A DNA stretch of 34,780 nt from Phycisphaerae bacterium (GTDB lineage: Bacteria; Planctomycetota; Phycisphaerae; UBA1845; PWPN01): contig JAAYDF010000343.1 in NCBI GenBank assembly GCA_012729395.1, forward strand, positions 1-34,780. The letters are read 5' to 3'. This document shows positions 18,165-25,087 of the stretch, piece after piece. Position 1 is the stretch's first letter. The number at the start of each line of letters is the position of its first letter. Under the pieces are notes generated by a model, which did no database searches, was not told the DNA's origin, and worked only from the letters and a program-made list of their open reading frames with translations. A program made the position numbers and the translations under genes.

Positions 18165-19249
18165 AGTGCATAGACCTCACGGGCATCATCATGACCTGGG
18201 CTCTCGCGGTCTCGGTGACCACCGCGGCCGATCCGCCCGCCCGGCAGGCCGAGGTCCGACCGGCCATCGGCATGTGGCTCACCGTCTGGTGGACCGAGGA
18301 CGACCAGTACCGCCACTGGGTCAACTGCCACCGCTTCCCCAGCCGCGGACGTTACACCGCAGGCGATCCGCAGGTTGTGGCCGACCACTACCGCCAGTTC
18401 CGCGACTTGGGCGTGGACTTCATCATCATGGACGACACCAACGGTCGGCACGCCGACGGCGGGCGGATCATCGACAACATCCGGGCCTGGTTCGACTTCA
18501 TGGACGCCAAACCGCCCGCCGAACGCATCCCCATCTGCATTGGCGGCGGCGGAGAGATGCGCTCCGGCGGGGCGCCGAACCAGCAGAAGGCCGCCGACTT
18601 CTACCACGAGCAATGGGCCCAGCGCCCCAGCTACTTCCTCCTCGATGGCAAGCCGCTGCTGCTGATCGATACCGACAAGAACTACGGACCGGGCGACTTC
18701 GACGACCCGCGCTTCGCCGTCCGCTGGGCCTACAACGGCGACAACCACGCGGCCATGGCCCGAAATAGGGCCTGGGGCTGGGGTTCCTACTACCCCATGC
18801 CCATCCTGGAAGAGTCCATGAGCATGTGGCCCGGCCACCGCTTTCCCAAGTTCGTCGAGGAGCAGGGTCGGGATCCGCTCGAAGAACCCCGCGAGGGCGG
18901 GCGACTTTATGTGCGCATGTGGCTGCGGGTGCTCAAGGCCCGACCGCGGTTCGTGACCATCGCCGACTGGAACAACTTCGAGGAAGAGACGGCCATCGAG
19001 GACAGCTACGCCTGGGAGGATGCCTACGGCCACGCCACCCCTAACCTCTACACGCGCATCACCCGGGCCTACGCCCGCCTGCGCACCGGGGAGCTGGTCA
19101 AGGGCGAGTGTTACCGCGACGAGAATCAACCGGAGGTCTACTTGTTTGACGGCGAGAAGCTCGTCCATCAGGGCGCCGAGCCTCGTCGGGCCGCGATCAT
19201 CCTGACGCCCGCCGGTATGCTGGGCGAGATTCGCGCACGCCTCAAGTAG
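18161..19249 (+). CDS. Secreted GH71/GH99-like TIM-barrel protein
   Basis: A 362-residue protein with a signal peptide (GIIMTWALAVSVTTA, cleavage around residue 23). The body resembles the glycoside hydrolase 71/99-like family: IGMWLTVWWTEDD at the first strand, HYRQFRDLGVDFIIMDDTNG (about 77-96), SYFLLDGKPLLLIDTDKN, RAWGWGSYYPMP, and RFVTIADWNNFEEETAIE (about 262-279) where the family has its acidic E/DWNxWxE region. GH99 enzymes are endo-acting mannosidases and mannanases; the substrate here is not known. The gene overlaps the upstream beta-helix gene by four bases, suggesting joint action on one polysaccharide. Confidence 0.78.
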   Translation: MKCIDLTGIIMTWALAVSVTTAADPPARQAEVRPAIGMWLTVWWTEDDQYRHWVNCHRFPSRGRYTAGDPQVVADHYRQFRDLGVDFIIMDDTNGRHADGGRIIDNIRAWFDFMDAKPPAERIPICIGGGGEMRSGGAPNQQKAADFYHEQWAQRPSYFLLDGKPLLLIDTDKNYGPGDFDDPRFAVRWAYNGDNHAAMARNRAWGWGSYYPMPILEESMSMWPGHRFPKFVEEQGRDPLEEPREGGRLYVRMWLRVLKARPRFVTIADWNNFEEETAIEDSYAWEDAYGHATPNLYTRITRAYARLRTGELVKGECYRDENQPEVYLFDGEKLVHQGAEPRRAAIILTPAGMLGEIRARLK

Positions 19250-19302
19250 TCCGCCCCGAGTTCGCTATCGTCGCATACCCGGCCGGCGGGGGTTGCGGTC
19301 TG

Positions 19303-19642
19303 TCAACGCTCGGTCTTGGTCAGAATGGCCGCGCCGGCGATGGCGCAGGCCACGCCCTCCACGAGCAACACGCCGGCCGGCAGGCACGCTCCCGCAACGT
19401 GAAGCCTCGCCAGATCCCGCCTTCCAGGCTCAGAATCGCCCACCGCACCGGGCTGACGCAACCGACGGCGTCCATCCAGGGCGGCATGAGCATCTGCGGC
19501 ACCATCCCGCCGCCCAACATGGCCATCACCAGCAGGCAGGTCCACGCCGCCCCACCGACGGATGATTCCGTCTTGCCCAGCACCAGATAAGCACCCTCCG
19601 CGCCGCGGGAAGGGTCCATCCCCACTGCCAGCGGCAGCCAGT
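19303..19642 (-). pseudogene. Frameshifted 3' remnant of an ABC-2 type permease gene
   Basis: On the minus strand the frame from about 19640 reads WLPLAVGMDPSRGAEGAYLV, then a hydrophobic stretch, then MLMPPWMDAVGCVSPVRWAI followed by LEGGIWRGFTLRE. That is the typical last segment of ABC-2 permeases. At about 19385 the sense continues only in a neighbouring frame (ACLPAGVLLVEGVACAIAGA then ILTKTER and stop), so there is a frameshift. Upstream the frame is closed by a TAA just before HWLPL. Only about 110 of the usual several hundred codons remain. The gene is broken at the 5' end and internally. Confidence 0.65.
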
Positions 19643-19685
19643 GTTACCACCGCACCGCCGGCCAGAGTCAAGCGACTTGACCCGG

Positions 19686-19712
19686 ACATGTTATATGCTA
19701 TCATTCGCATGT
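19686..19712. promoter_or_regulatory. Candidate ArsR operator/promoter
   Basis: ACATG (19686-19690) and CATGT (19708-19712) form an inverted repeat, with ATATGC and GCAT closer in, in an AT-rich stretch immediately before the ArsR-family start at 19717. The position suits autorepression of the operon. The repeat is imperfect, and the promoter hexamers are not clear enough to assign. Confidence 0.55.
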
Positions 19713-19716
19713 GGCC

Positions 19717-20040
19717 ATGAACCTGAAATCCCGACGACAGTATGAGGCTCGGGCGCGGATCGCCAAGGCCCTCGCCCACCCGAGCCGGCTGCTCATTCTT
19801 GATGCCCTGGCGGATGGGGAGCGGTGTGTTTGTGAGCTGACGCCGCTGGTCGGGGCGGATCAGTCCACTGTCTCCAAACACTTGGCGGTACTCAGGAACG
19901 CCGGCATCGTGGAAGACCGCAAAGACGGCGTCATGACCTACTACCGCGTTAAAATATGTTGCTTGCAGGGCTTGTGGCAGTGCATCGAAAGCGTGCTGAA
20001 GCAGAACTTCGATGAGCAGCGGGCCGCGATGGAGGTATGA
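19717..20040 (+). CDS. ArsR-family metal/metalloid-responsive repressor
   Basis: A 107-residue winged-helix regulator. It shows IAKALAHPSRLLILDALADG (15-34), then ERCVCEL with C37 and C39, then the recognition helix QSTVSKHLAVLRNAGIV (49-65) and the wing RKDGVMTYYRV. The CVC pair at the start of the DNA-binding motif matches the ELCVCDL site through which ArsR-type sensors bind arsenite, while C81 and C82 could give extra thiols. ATG at 19717 is preferred; a GTG two codons earlier is possible. It heads an operon of a permease and thiol-redox proteins, and is expected to repress them until metal(loid) binds. The inducer (arsenic, antimony, copper, zinc) is not settled by sequence alone. Confidence 0.88.
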   Translation: MNLKSRRQYEARARIAKALAHPSRLLILDALADGERCVCELTPLVGADQSTVSKHLAVLRNAGIVEDRKDGVMTYYRVKICCLQGLWQCIESVLKQNFDEQRAAMEV

Positions 20041-20291
20041 GGCAAAAGAGGCTGCGTGTTTTTTTTGTGGCGTATTCATGGCGATATGGCCATGAAAGAA
20101 AGGATAGCCGGGCAGTAAGCCGGCGGAAGGGGCGAGGATGCGGTGCAGCGAGGCAGTGAGGGACTTGGTCAGCCGTTGCCTTCGGCTTGCCGCTTCTCGG
20201 CCGCGCGCAACTGCGATGCACGGTTCGGACGCCACGGGTGGCGGCCACGACTGGAGCATTCACTCAAGGGATAGCTGGGAGTGATCGGTTC

Positions 20292-21641
20292 ATGGACTGG
20301 AAGGTCGAGTGGAAGAGACTACTCTGGGGCGTGGTGGTCTTCGCGGCGTGCTTTGCCATGCCGGTGGACTGGCCGCGGTTCAGCCGCTCGGTCTTCGAGG
20401 CCCTGGCCCTGACCAAGTGGTACGCCCAGGAGCACGTGCTGCTGTGCCTCATCCCCGCGTTCTTCATTGCCGGGGCGATCAGCGTGTTCGTGAGCCAGGC
20501 GTCGGTGATGAAGTACCTGGGGCCGAGGGCGTCCAAGCCGCTGGCGTACGGCGTGGCTTCGGTCAGCGGGACGATCCTGGCGGTGTGCTCGTGCACGGTG
20601 CTGCCGTTGTTCGCGGGTATCTGGCGGATGGGGGCGGGGCTCGGGCCGGCCAGTGCTTTCCTGTACGCCGGCCCGGCCGTCAACGTGCTGGCGATCATCC
20701 TGACCGCCCGGATTCTCGGGGCGGAGATCGGCATCGCCCGGGCGGTGGGCGCGATCGTCTTCAGCGTGGTGATCGGGCTGGCCATGCACCTGATCTACCG
20801 CAAGGAGGAGACGGCCAAGGCCGACGCGGCCATGGCTATGCCCGAGGCCCAGGTTGAGCGGCCTCTGTGGCAGAACATCGTGTACTTCGGGGCCATGGTG
20901 GGAATCCTGGTGTTCGCCAACTGGGGACGTCCCCGCGATGCCGAGGGACTCTGGCACGCGATCTGGGCGACCAAGTGGCTGATTACCGGCGGCTTCGCGG
21001 TGGGCCTGGCGGTCATCCTGATCGCGTGGTTCGGGATCCGCTGGTGGAAGCTGGCCCTGGTGGTGGCGGCAACGGTGGTCGCCTGGGGCGTGACGGCGGC
21101 CGTGCTGAACGTCGCGGTGCCGGCGGAGTTGTCGGCGGAGCATCTGCCCTGGGCGGCCATGGTGCCGTTCGCGGTCGCGGTGGTCGGGCTGTCGATCATC
21201 CTGGCAGGGCGCAAGGACGCCTCCGGTGAGTGGTTCACTCAGTCGTGGACGTTCACCAAGCAGATCACACCCTTGCTGTTGTTCGGCGTGCTGGTGGCGG
21301 GTTTTCTGCTCGGGCGGCCGGGCGAGGAAGGCATGATCCCAAACGCGTGGGTGGCCGGCCTGGTGGGCGGCAACTCGCTGTGGGCCAACCTGTTCGCCTC
21401 GGTGGTCGGAGCGTTCATGTACTTCGCCACGCTGACGGAGGTGCCCATCCTGAAAGGCTTGATGGACTCGGGCATGGGCAAGGGGCCGGCCCTGGCCATG
21501 CTGCTGGCAGGACCGGCGTTGAGCCTGCCCAGCATGCTGGTCATCCGCAGCATCATGGGCACGCAGAAGACTATCGTATTTGTGTCGCTGGTCATCGTGA
21601 TGGCCACGATCTCAGGGATGATCTTCGGAGCGTTGAGCTGA
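20292..21641 (+). CDS. Permease of the ArsP/SO_0444 (DUF318) family
   Basis: A 449-residue polytopic membrane protein with two related halves. The first half has LLCLIPAFFIAGAISVFVSQ, then SGTILAVCSCTVLPLFAGI with C99 and C101, then GPASAFLYAGPAVNVLAIIL. The second half has LWANLFASVVGAFMYFATLTEVPI and GPALAMLLAGPALSLPSMLV. The cysteine-containing SGT...CSCTVLPLFAGI segment is the hallmark of the family, which includes ArsP exporters of trivalent organoarsenicals and SO_0444-type transporters linked to copper and zinc. GGGAG lies about ten bases before the ATG; earlier in-frame sequence is not convincing. The preceding 250-base gap has a T-run at about 20059-20066, possibly ending some transcripts after the regulator. 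It probably exports a metal(loid) with thiol-redox partners from the next genes. Confidence 0.85.
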   Translation: MDWKVEWKRLLWGVVVFAACFAMPVDWPRFSRSVFEALALTKWYAQEHVLLCLIPAFFIAGAISVFVSQASVMKYLGPRASKPLAYGVASVSGTILAVCSCTVLPLFAGIWRMGAGLGPASAFLYAGPAVNVLAIILTARILGAEIGIARAVGAIVFSVVIGLAMHLIYRKEETAKADAAMAMPEAQVERPLWQNIVYFGAMVGILVFANWGRPRDAEGLWHAIWATKWLITGGFAVGLAVILIAWFGIRWWKLALVVAATVVAWGVTAAVLNVAVPAELSAEHLPWAAMVPFAVAVVGLSIILAGRKDASGEWFTQSWTFTKQITPLLLFGVLVAGFLLGRPGEEGMIPNAWVAGLVGGNSLWANLFASVVGAFMYFATLTEVPILKGLMDSGMGKGPALAMLLAGPALSLPSMLVIRSIMGTQKTIVFVSLVIVMATISGMIFGALS

Positions 21642-21659
21642 CCATGGGGAGGTTATGGC

Positions 21660-21902
21660 ATGAAAATCGAGATTCTCGGGACCGGTTGCGCGAAGTGTGA
21701 GAAGCTGGCGGCCAGCGCGGACGCTGCGGCTAAGTCGCTTGGCGTGCCTTACGAACTGGTCAAGGTCAAGGACTTGGCGGAGATCATGCGGCGAGGTGTG
21801 GTCTTCACTCCCGCGCTGGCCGTGGACGGCGAGGTCAAGGTCAGCGGCAAGGTTGTGGACGAGGCGGCGATCAAGACCATTCTGTTGGCGGCGGCTTCGT
21901 GA
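21660..21902 (+). CDS. Small thioredoxin-fold protein (redox-active disulfide protein 2 type)
   Basis: An 80-residue cytoplasmic protein with the thioredoxin/glutaredoxin-like fold. It begins MKIEILGTGCAKCEKLAASA with the active-site CAKC at C10-C13, and has the conserved cis-proline region GVVFTPALAVDGEV. Length and start match the redox-active disulfide protein 2 family, which often accompanies permeases and ArsR regulators. It starts 18 bases after the permease stop, with GGGGAGG about eight bases before the ATG. It could reduce the permease, its metal(loid) cargo or the regulator. Confidence 0.88.
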   Translation: MKIEILGTGCAKCEKLAASADAAAKSLGVPYELVKVKDLAEIMRRGVVFTPALAVDGEVKVSGKVVDEAAIKTILLAAAS

Positions 21903-22109
21903 TTCCTTGTGGCGGCCGTCCCCCGCGGCGGCCGGGGGCCGCGGCGGAGGATCTGACCGAAGGTGGGCACCGGATGCATAACGTTTCGGGCGGTGTGTTG
22001 GATTCGTTTGGCCAGGACGGTTGCGGTCCGGAGATTGCCACCCAATTGGGGCCAACTGTCGCCGCCGGACCGGCCATGCACCCGCAGGCACCGGCGAGAC
22101 GCAGGTGCC

Positions 22110-22153
22110 GCACCATGGCGGCCGCCACGGGGGCGGCCGCTACGGAGTGGTGC
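22110..22153. repeat. Intergenic palindrome with GGCGGCCGC core
   Basis: GCGGCCGCC (22118-22126) pairs with GGCGGCCGC (22132-22140), and outside that GCACCA (22110-22115) pairs with TGGTGC (22148-22153). The right arm GGCGGCCGCTAC matches the inner arm of the element at 16830-16841. It lies in the 285-base gap between two thioredoxin-fold genes and may interrupt or tune the operon. A related GC-rich repeat lies at 21909-21946. Confidence 0.7.
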
Positions 22154-22187
22154 ACCCATACAACTCTCGAAGGCTGGAGTGCTGGCG

Positions 22188-22676
22188 ATGAAGAACATAC
22201 TGGTTATCGTGGGAGTGGTGGTAGTCGTGGTCGGCGTCGCCTGGTGGCGAAGCGGACCCGAGGCGGTCAGTCGGGCGGGTGATCTGCCGCGACTGGTCGA
22301 GCTGGGGGCGGGCAAGTGCATGGCCTGCAAAGAGATGAAGCCGATCATCGCAGAGCTGGCCCGCGAGTTTGAGGGCCGGCTACTGGTGGAAGCGATCGAC
22401 GTCAAGGAAGAGCCCAAGCGGGCCGAGGTCTACAACTGGCGGCTGATTCCCTGCCAGGTATTCCTGGCTCCGGATGGCCGGGAACTGTGGCGAAATGAGG
22501 GCTTCCTGCCGAAGGAGGCAATCCTCGGCAAATGGGCGGAACTGGGTTACGACCTGGGCACCAAAGTTGCCGCAACGCAAGGGAGTGGCAGGGCAGAAAC
22601 ACCCGCGAACCAGAATGTGGAGCCATTGCCCCCCCCAGATGGCGACGCGGAGGCGGCTCCGAGCGACAGCCGCTGA
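22188..22676 (+). CDS. Membrane-anchored thioredoxin-like protein
   Basis: A 162-residue protein. Residues 4-20 are an uncleaved-looking signal anchor (ILVIVGVVVVVVGVAWW). The following domain is thioredoxin-like: LPRLVELGAGKCMACKEMKP with the active-site CMAC at C44-C47, LLVEAIDVKEEPKRAEVYNW and a cis-proline at RLIPCQVFLAPDG, which adds a third cysteine. The C-terminal tail (about 125-162) is Pro/Ala/Glu-rich and looks disordered. GGAG lies eight bases before the ATG. It is probably the extracytoplasmic reductase that receives electrons from CcdA, encoded 18 bases downstream, and passes them to substrates at the outer face of the membrane. Confidence 0.88.
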   Translation: MKNILVIVGVVVVVVGVAWWRSGPEAVSRAGDLPRLVELGAGKCMACKEMKPIIAELAREFEGRLLVEAIDVKEEPKRAEVYNWRLIPCQVFLAPDGRELWRNEGFLPKEAILGKWAELGYDLGTKVAATQGSGRAETPANQNVEPLPPPDGDAEAAPSDSR

Positions 22677-22694
22677 CCAGGAGGACGCGCCATC

Positions 22695-23372
22695 GTGTTT
22701 GAGCAGTTGACCGAGACGCTGACGCGGGTCATCGAGACCAATGTCTGGGTAGCCCCGCTGGCGGCCTTCGCGGGCGGTACGTTGACCGCGGCCAATCCGT
22801 GTGTGATCGCGGCGGTTCCGCTGACCATGGCCTTTCTGGCCGAGCAGGACAAGCGCACCGTCGGGCGTTCCTTCCTGCTGTCGCTGACCTTCGCCATCGG
22901 CCTGACGGTGATGTTCACGCTGATGTTCATGGCCACCTGGACGGCGGGCAGTTTCCTCAAGGCCCATTGGTGGCTCTACATCACCGCCGGGGTGTGCTTC
23001 CTGATGGGCCTGCACCTGTTGGGCGTGTTGCACTTCACCATTCCCGCACCGGCGGGCGTGCAGCCGTCTCAAAAGGGGTTCATCGGCGCGTTCCTGCTGG
23101 GGTTGCTGTTCGGGCTGGTATCCCTGCCCTGTGCGGGGCCGATCCTCCTGGTGCTCTTGTCAATGGTGCCACTCAAGGGTGCGGCATTCGGGGCCACCTT
23201 GCTCATTGCCTACAGCCTCGGGCATTGCCTGTTGATCCTGATCGGGGGCACGTCGATGGGGTTCGTGCAGAAGATGATCGAATCGCGGAACTTCCAGCAG
23301 GCGAACCTATGGTGCAAACGGATCGCCGGCGTGGCGGTCCTCGGCGTGGGGGCCTACCTGCTGGTCATGTAA
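22695..23372 (+). CDS. ccdA: Cytochrome c biogenesis protein CcdA family (transmembrane thiol reductant carrier)
   Basis: A 225-residue protein with six hydrophobic segments, the normal CcdA size. The two conserved cysteines are C36 in TAANPCVIAAVPL and C146 in LVSLPCAGPILL, one in each pseudo-repeat, where they relay electrons from cytoplasmic thioredoxin to extracytoplasmic thiol proteins. The start is GTG with AGGAGG ten bases upstream. It directly follows the membrane-anchored thioredoxin, its likely partner. No cytochrome c assembly genes are present, so here it most likely serves the metal(loid) permease operon rather than heme attachment. Confidence 0.9.
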   Translation: MFEQLTETLTRVIETNVWVAPLAAFAGGTLTAANPCVIAAVPLTMAFLAEQDKRTVGRSFLLSLTFAIGLTVMFTLMFMATWTAGSFLKAHWWLYITAGVCFLMGLHLLGVLHFTIPAPAGVQPSQKGFIGAFLLGLLFGLVSLPCAGPILLVLLSMVPLKGAAFGATLLIAYSLGHCLLILIGGTSMGFVQKMIESRNFQQANLWCKRIAGVAVLGVGAYLLVM

Positions 23373-23498
23373 GCGCGGGGTTCTTTGATGCCCCCATTCG
23401 ATGAGTCATCCGGTGTGCCGCCTTGTCCAACGGCATATCGCCGCTGTACACTGCGTGCGAGTGCCCAGTGATCACCGTACATGAGCCTTGGCGGACGT

Positions 23499-23846
23499 AT
23501 GATTGTCGTACTGAATCTCTTTGATCTGATTCCCGGGCAGGAAGCGGTCTACGCGGAGTATCTTCGTCGCGTCCAGTCTCTCCTCGATCGGCATCGTGCC
23601 CGGGTGTTGTGCTACGGCCAAACACGGGCCCGCTTCATGGAAGGCCAGAGCCAGGAATACTGCGGCATCATCGCCTACGAAAGCCCCGACGACCTCTGCC
23701 GCTTTTCCCGGGATCCCGAGTTCGCGGAAATCCGGGCGCTCCGAGACCGCTCAACCACAAACTACGCCCTGACGGTAGTCGAGCAGGTTGGAATCGAAGA
23801 AACCGCCCGCATACTGGCCGGTGAAGCCCAGCGGACTGAGAAGTGA
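23499..23846 (+). CDS. DUF1330-like dimeric alpha/beta-barrel protein
   Basis: A 115-residue protein. MIVVLNLFDLIPGQEAVYAEYLRRVQ, a middle GIIAYESPDDLCRFSRDPEF and the end YALTVVEQV follow the beta-alpha-beta pattern of small ferredoxin-like dimers such as DUF1330. ATG at 23499 fits that pattern; an in-frame ATG at 23481 would add six residues. No catalytic residue can be named. It is 126 bases after ccdA, across a gap with no clear promoter, and converges with the kinase gene that ends 18 bases downstream. Confidence 0.6.
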   Translation: MIVVLNLFDLIPGQEAVYAEYLRRVQSLLDRHRARVLCYGQTRARFMEGQSQEYCGIIAYESPDDLCRFSRDPEFAEIRALRDRSTTNYALTVVEQVGIEETARILAGEAQRTEK

Positions 23847-23864
23847 GTTCGCTTTGTCCCCAGC

Positions 23865-24716
23865 TCAACGGGCGTTGTGTCTCCGGGCCCTTCTTCGCAT
23901 ACCCTCCGCCTTGGCCGCCACCCGTCGAGCCAGCTCGCGCGCCGATCCGAAGCGGTCGCACGCCCGCACATATCGGCAGAGGAAACGCAGGCGGTCCCAT
24001 CGGCTGAACCGGTCCGCGGGGGTTGAAAAATCGAGCGCCGCCAGGTCCTTGACCACCCAACGACGGCGGCGCCACCGCGGCCGGAATACCCGTTGCAGAT
24101 CGATCAGGGCAAGAAGGTTGGTGTCGGTCTCGCAGGGCCGGCCGTGGCCATCAAGCCGCACAAACACGTGGCTGAGGTATAGGTCGCGATGGGCAAACCC
24201 GGCCCGGTGAAACGCGGCCACGAAACCCGCCAGTTGGTTGACCAGTCGGCGTCGCAGGGGCTGCCCTTCGGCGTCGTCCAGCGGCGGCATGTGAGCGGGC
24301 ACCCACCGCTCGAGGGCTTCGCCCGGCACTTCACCCAGCAGGAGGAAACTGCGCCGCTCCCATGGGCCGACCATCCGCTCGCCATAGGCCACCGCCGTTG
24401 CCGCGTTGATGCCCGCAGCCGCCAGTTGCCGGGCGTTGTCGCACTCGACCCCGGCCGTACTCCGTTGCCACTGCCCCTCCAACCATCGCTGCATCTGGCG
24501 GCGAAGCCGTGGATGGTCGAAACGCTTGAGATACAGAACCTCTGAAGTGCCGTCCGGGTCTGCTATTCGTACTCGCCAGCGCTGCCGCCAGTCTTCGAGC
24601 GTCGGCTTGTCCAGCCGATCGCCCGCTTGCCACGCGAATACGGCGCCCAGGTCGCCCAGGCCCTGCTTGGTCAGCGTCGCCGCGTATTGGGGATCCACCC
24701 AGAATCGCTCGCTCAT
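23865..24716 (-). CDS. Lipopolysaccharide-type kinase (Kdo/WaaP family)
   Basis: A 283-residue small protein-kinase-like enzyme. The nucleotide-binding lysine is K64 (LYLKRF), the C-helix acid is probably E91 (VECDNARQL), the catalytic loop is HRDLYLSHVF with D178, and the metal-binding Asp is D206 in LIDLQR, in place of DFG. This order and the HRDLxxxHxF variant are those of the lipopolysaccharide kinase (WaaP/KdkA) family, which phosphorylates lipopolysaccharide core sugars at the inner face of the membrane. The C-terminal 70 residues are very Arg-rich, as often in this family. No lipid A or core genes are adjacent, so the acceptor is not established. No obvious ribosome binding site precedes the ATG. 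Confidence 0.85.
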   Translation of the reverse strand: MSERFWVDPQYAATLTKQGLGDLGAVFAWQAGDRLDKPTLEDWRQRWRVRIADPDGTSEVLYLKRFDHPRLRRQMQRWLEGQWQRSTAGVECDNARQLAAAGINAATAVAYGERMVGPWERRSFLLLGEVPGEALERWVPAHMPPLDDAEGQPLRRRLVNQLAGFVAAFHRAGFAHRDLYLSHVFVRLDGHGRPCETDTNLLALIDLQRVFRPRWRRRRWVVKDLAALDFSTPADRFSRWDRLRFLCRYVRACDRFGSARELARRVAAKAEGMRRRARRHNAR

Positions 24717-24747
24717 GGTTTCGGCACTCAGAGAGCTATTCTAGGGC

Positions 24748-24927
24748 ATTTCATCCAAGTGTGCATGGGGGCCACTTCGAGATTGGAGATCTGGGATCTG
24801 AGATTGGGGATCTGGGATCTGAGATTGGGGATCTGGGATCTGAGATTGGGGATCTGGGATCTGAGATTGGGGATCTGGGATCTGAGATCTGAGATTCGAG
24901 GATTTCATCCAAGTGTGCAGGGGCCAC
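24748..24927. repeat. 21-base minisatellite between 18-base direct repeats
   Basis: Five tandem 21-base units run from 24779 to 24883 (GAGATTGGGGATCTGGGATCT plus one variant), followed by a partial unit to about 24899. Units 2-5 are identical. The array is bracketed by exact copies of ATTTCATCCAAGTGTGCA at 24748-24765 and 24902-24919, each followed by a G-run and GCCAC. The period is a multiple of three, so short frames with seven-residue repeats run through it, but none has a start or context to be a gene. The rest of the 371-base gap 24717-25087 holds nothing I can identify. Confidence 0.9.
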
Positions 24928-25087
24928 CGCCTTAGGTAGCCGGTGGATTTTCCAGACCACACGTGGCTCGCCGCGTAGTGATACCCATTGGGCACATCAT
25001 GGCATGCCAGACTGCCTTATCAGCAACCGCAGTGATTGGGCGGCGCTCATCGAGGTCGATGCACTGCTTGGGTGGTGGTGCTGGTCC

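Noticed and set aside
19949-20263. Minus-strand frames overlapping the ArsR gene and the gap after it.
   Set aside because: Composition and overlap with a clear ArsR gene mark them as antisense shadows.
21975-22282. Small plus-strand ORF starting MHNVSGGVLDSFGQDG with a fair ribosome binding site.
   Set aside because: It runs through the GGCGGCCGC palindrome and overlaps the membrane thioredoxin gene by about 95 bases in another frame; the second half is repeat-derived and low in protein character. A decayed gene is possible but unsupported.
24627-24995. Frames with a seven-residue repeat (LGIWDLR or SPISDPR) through the minisatellite.
   Set aside because: The repeat arises because 21 is a multiple of three; there is no ribosome binding site or unique sequence that looks like protein.
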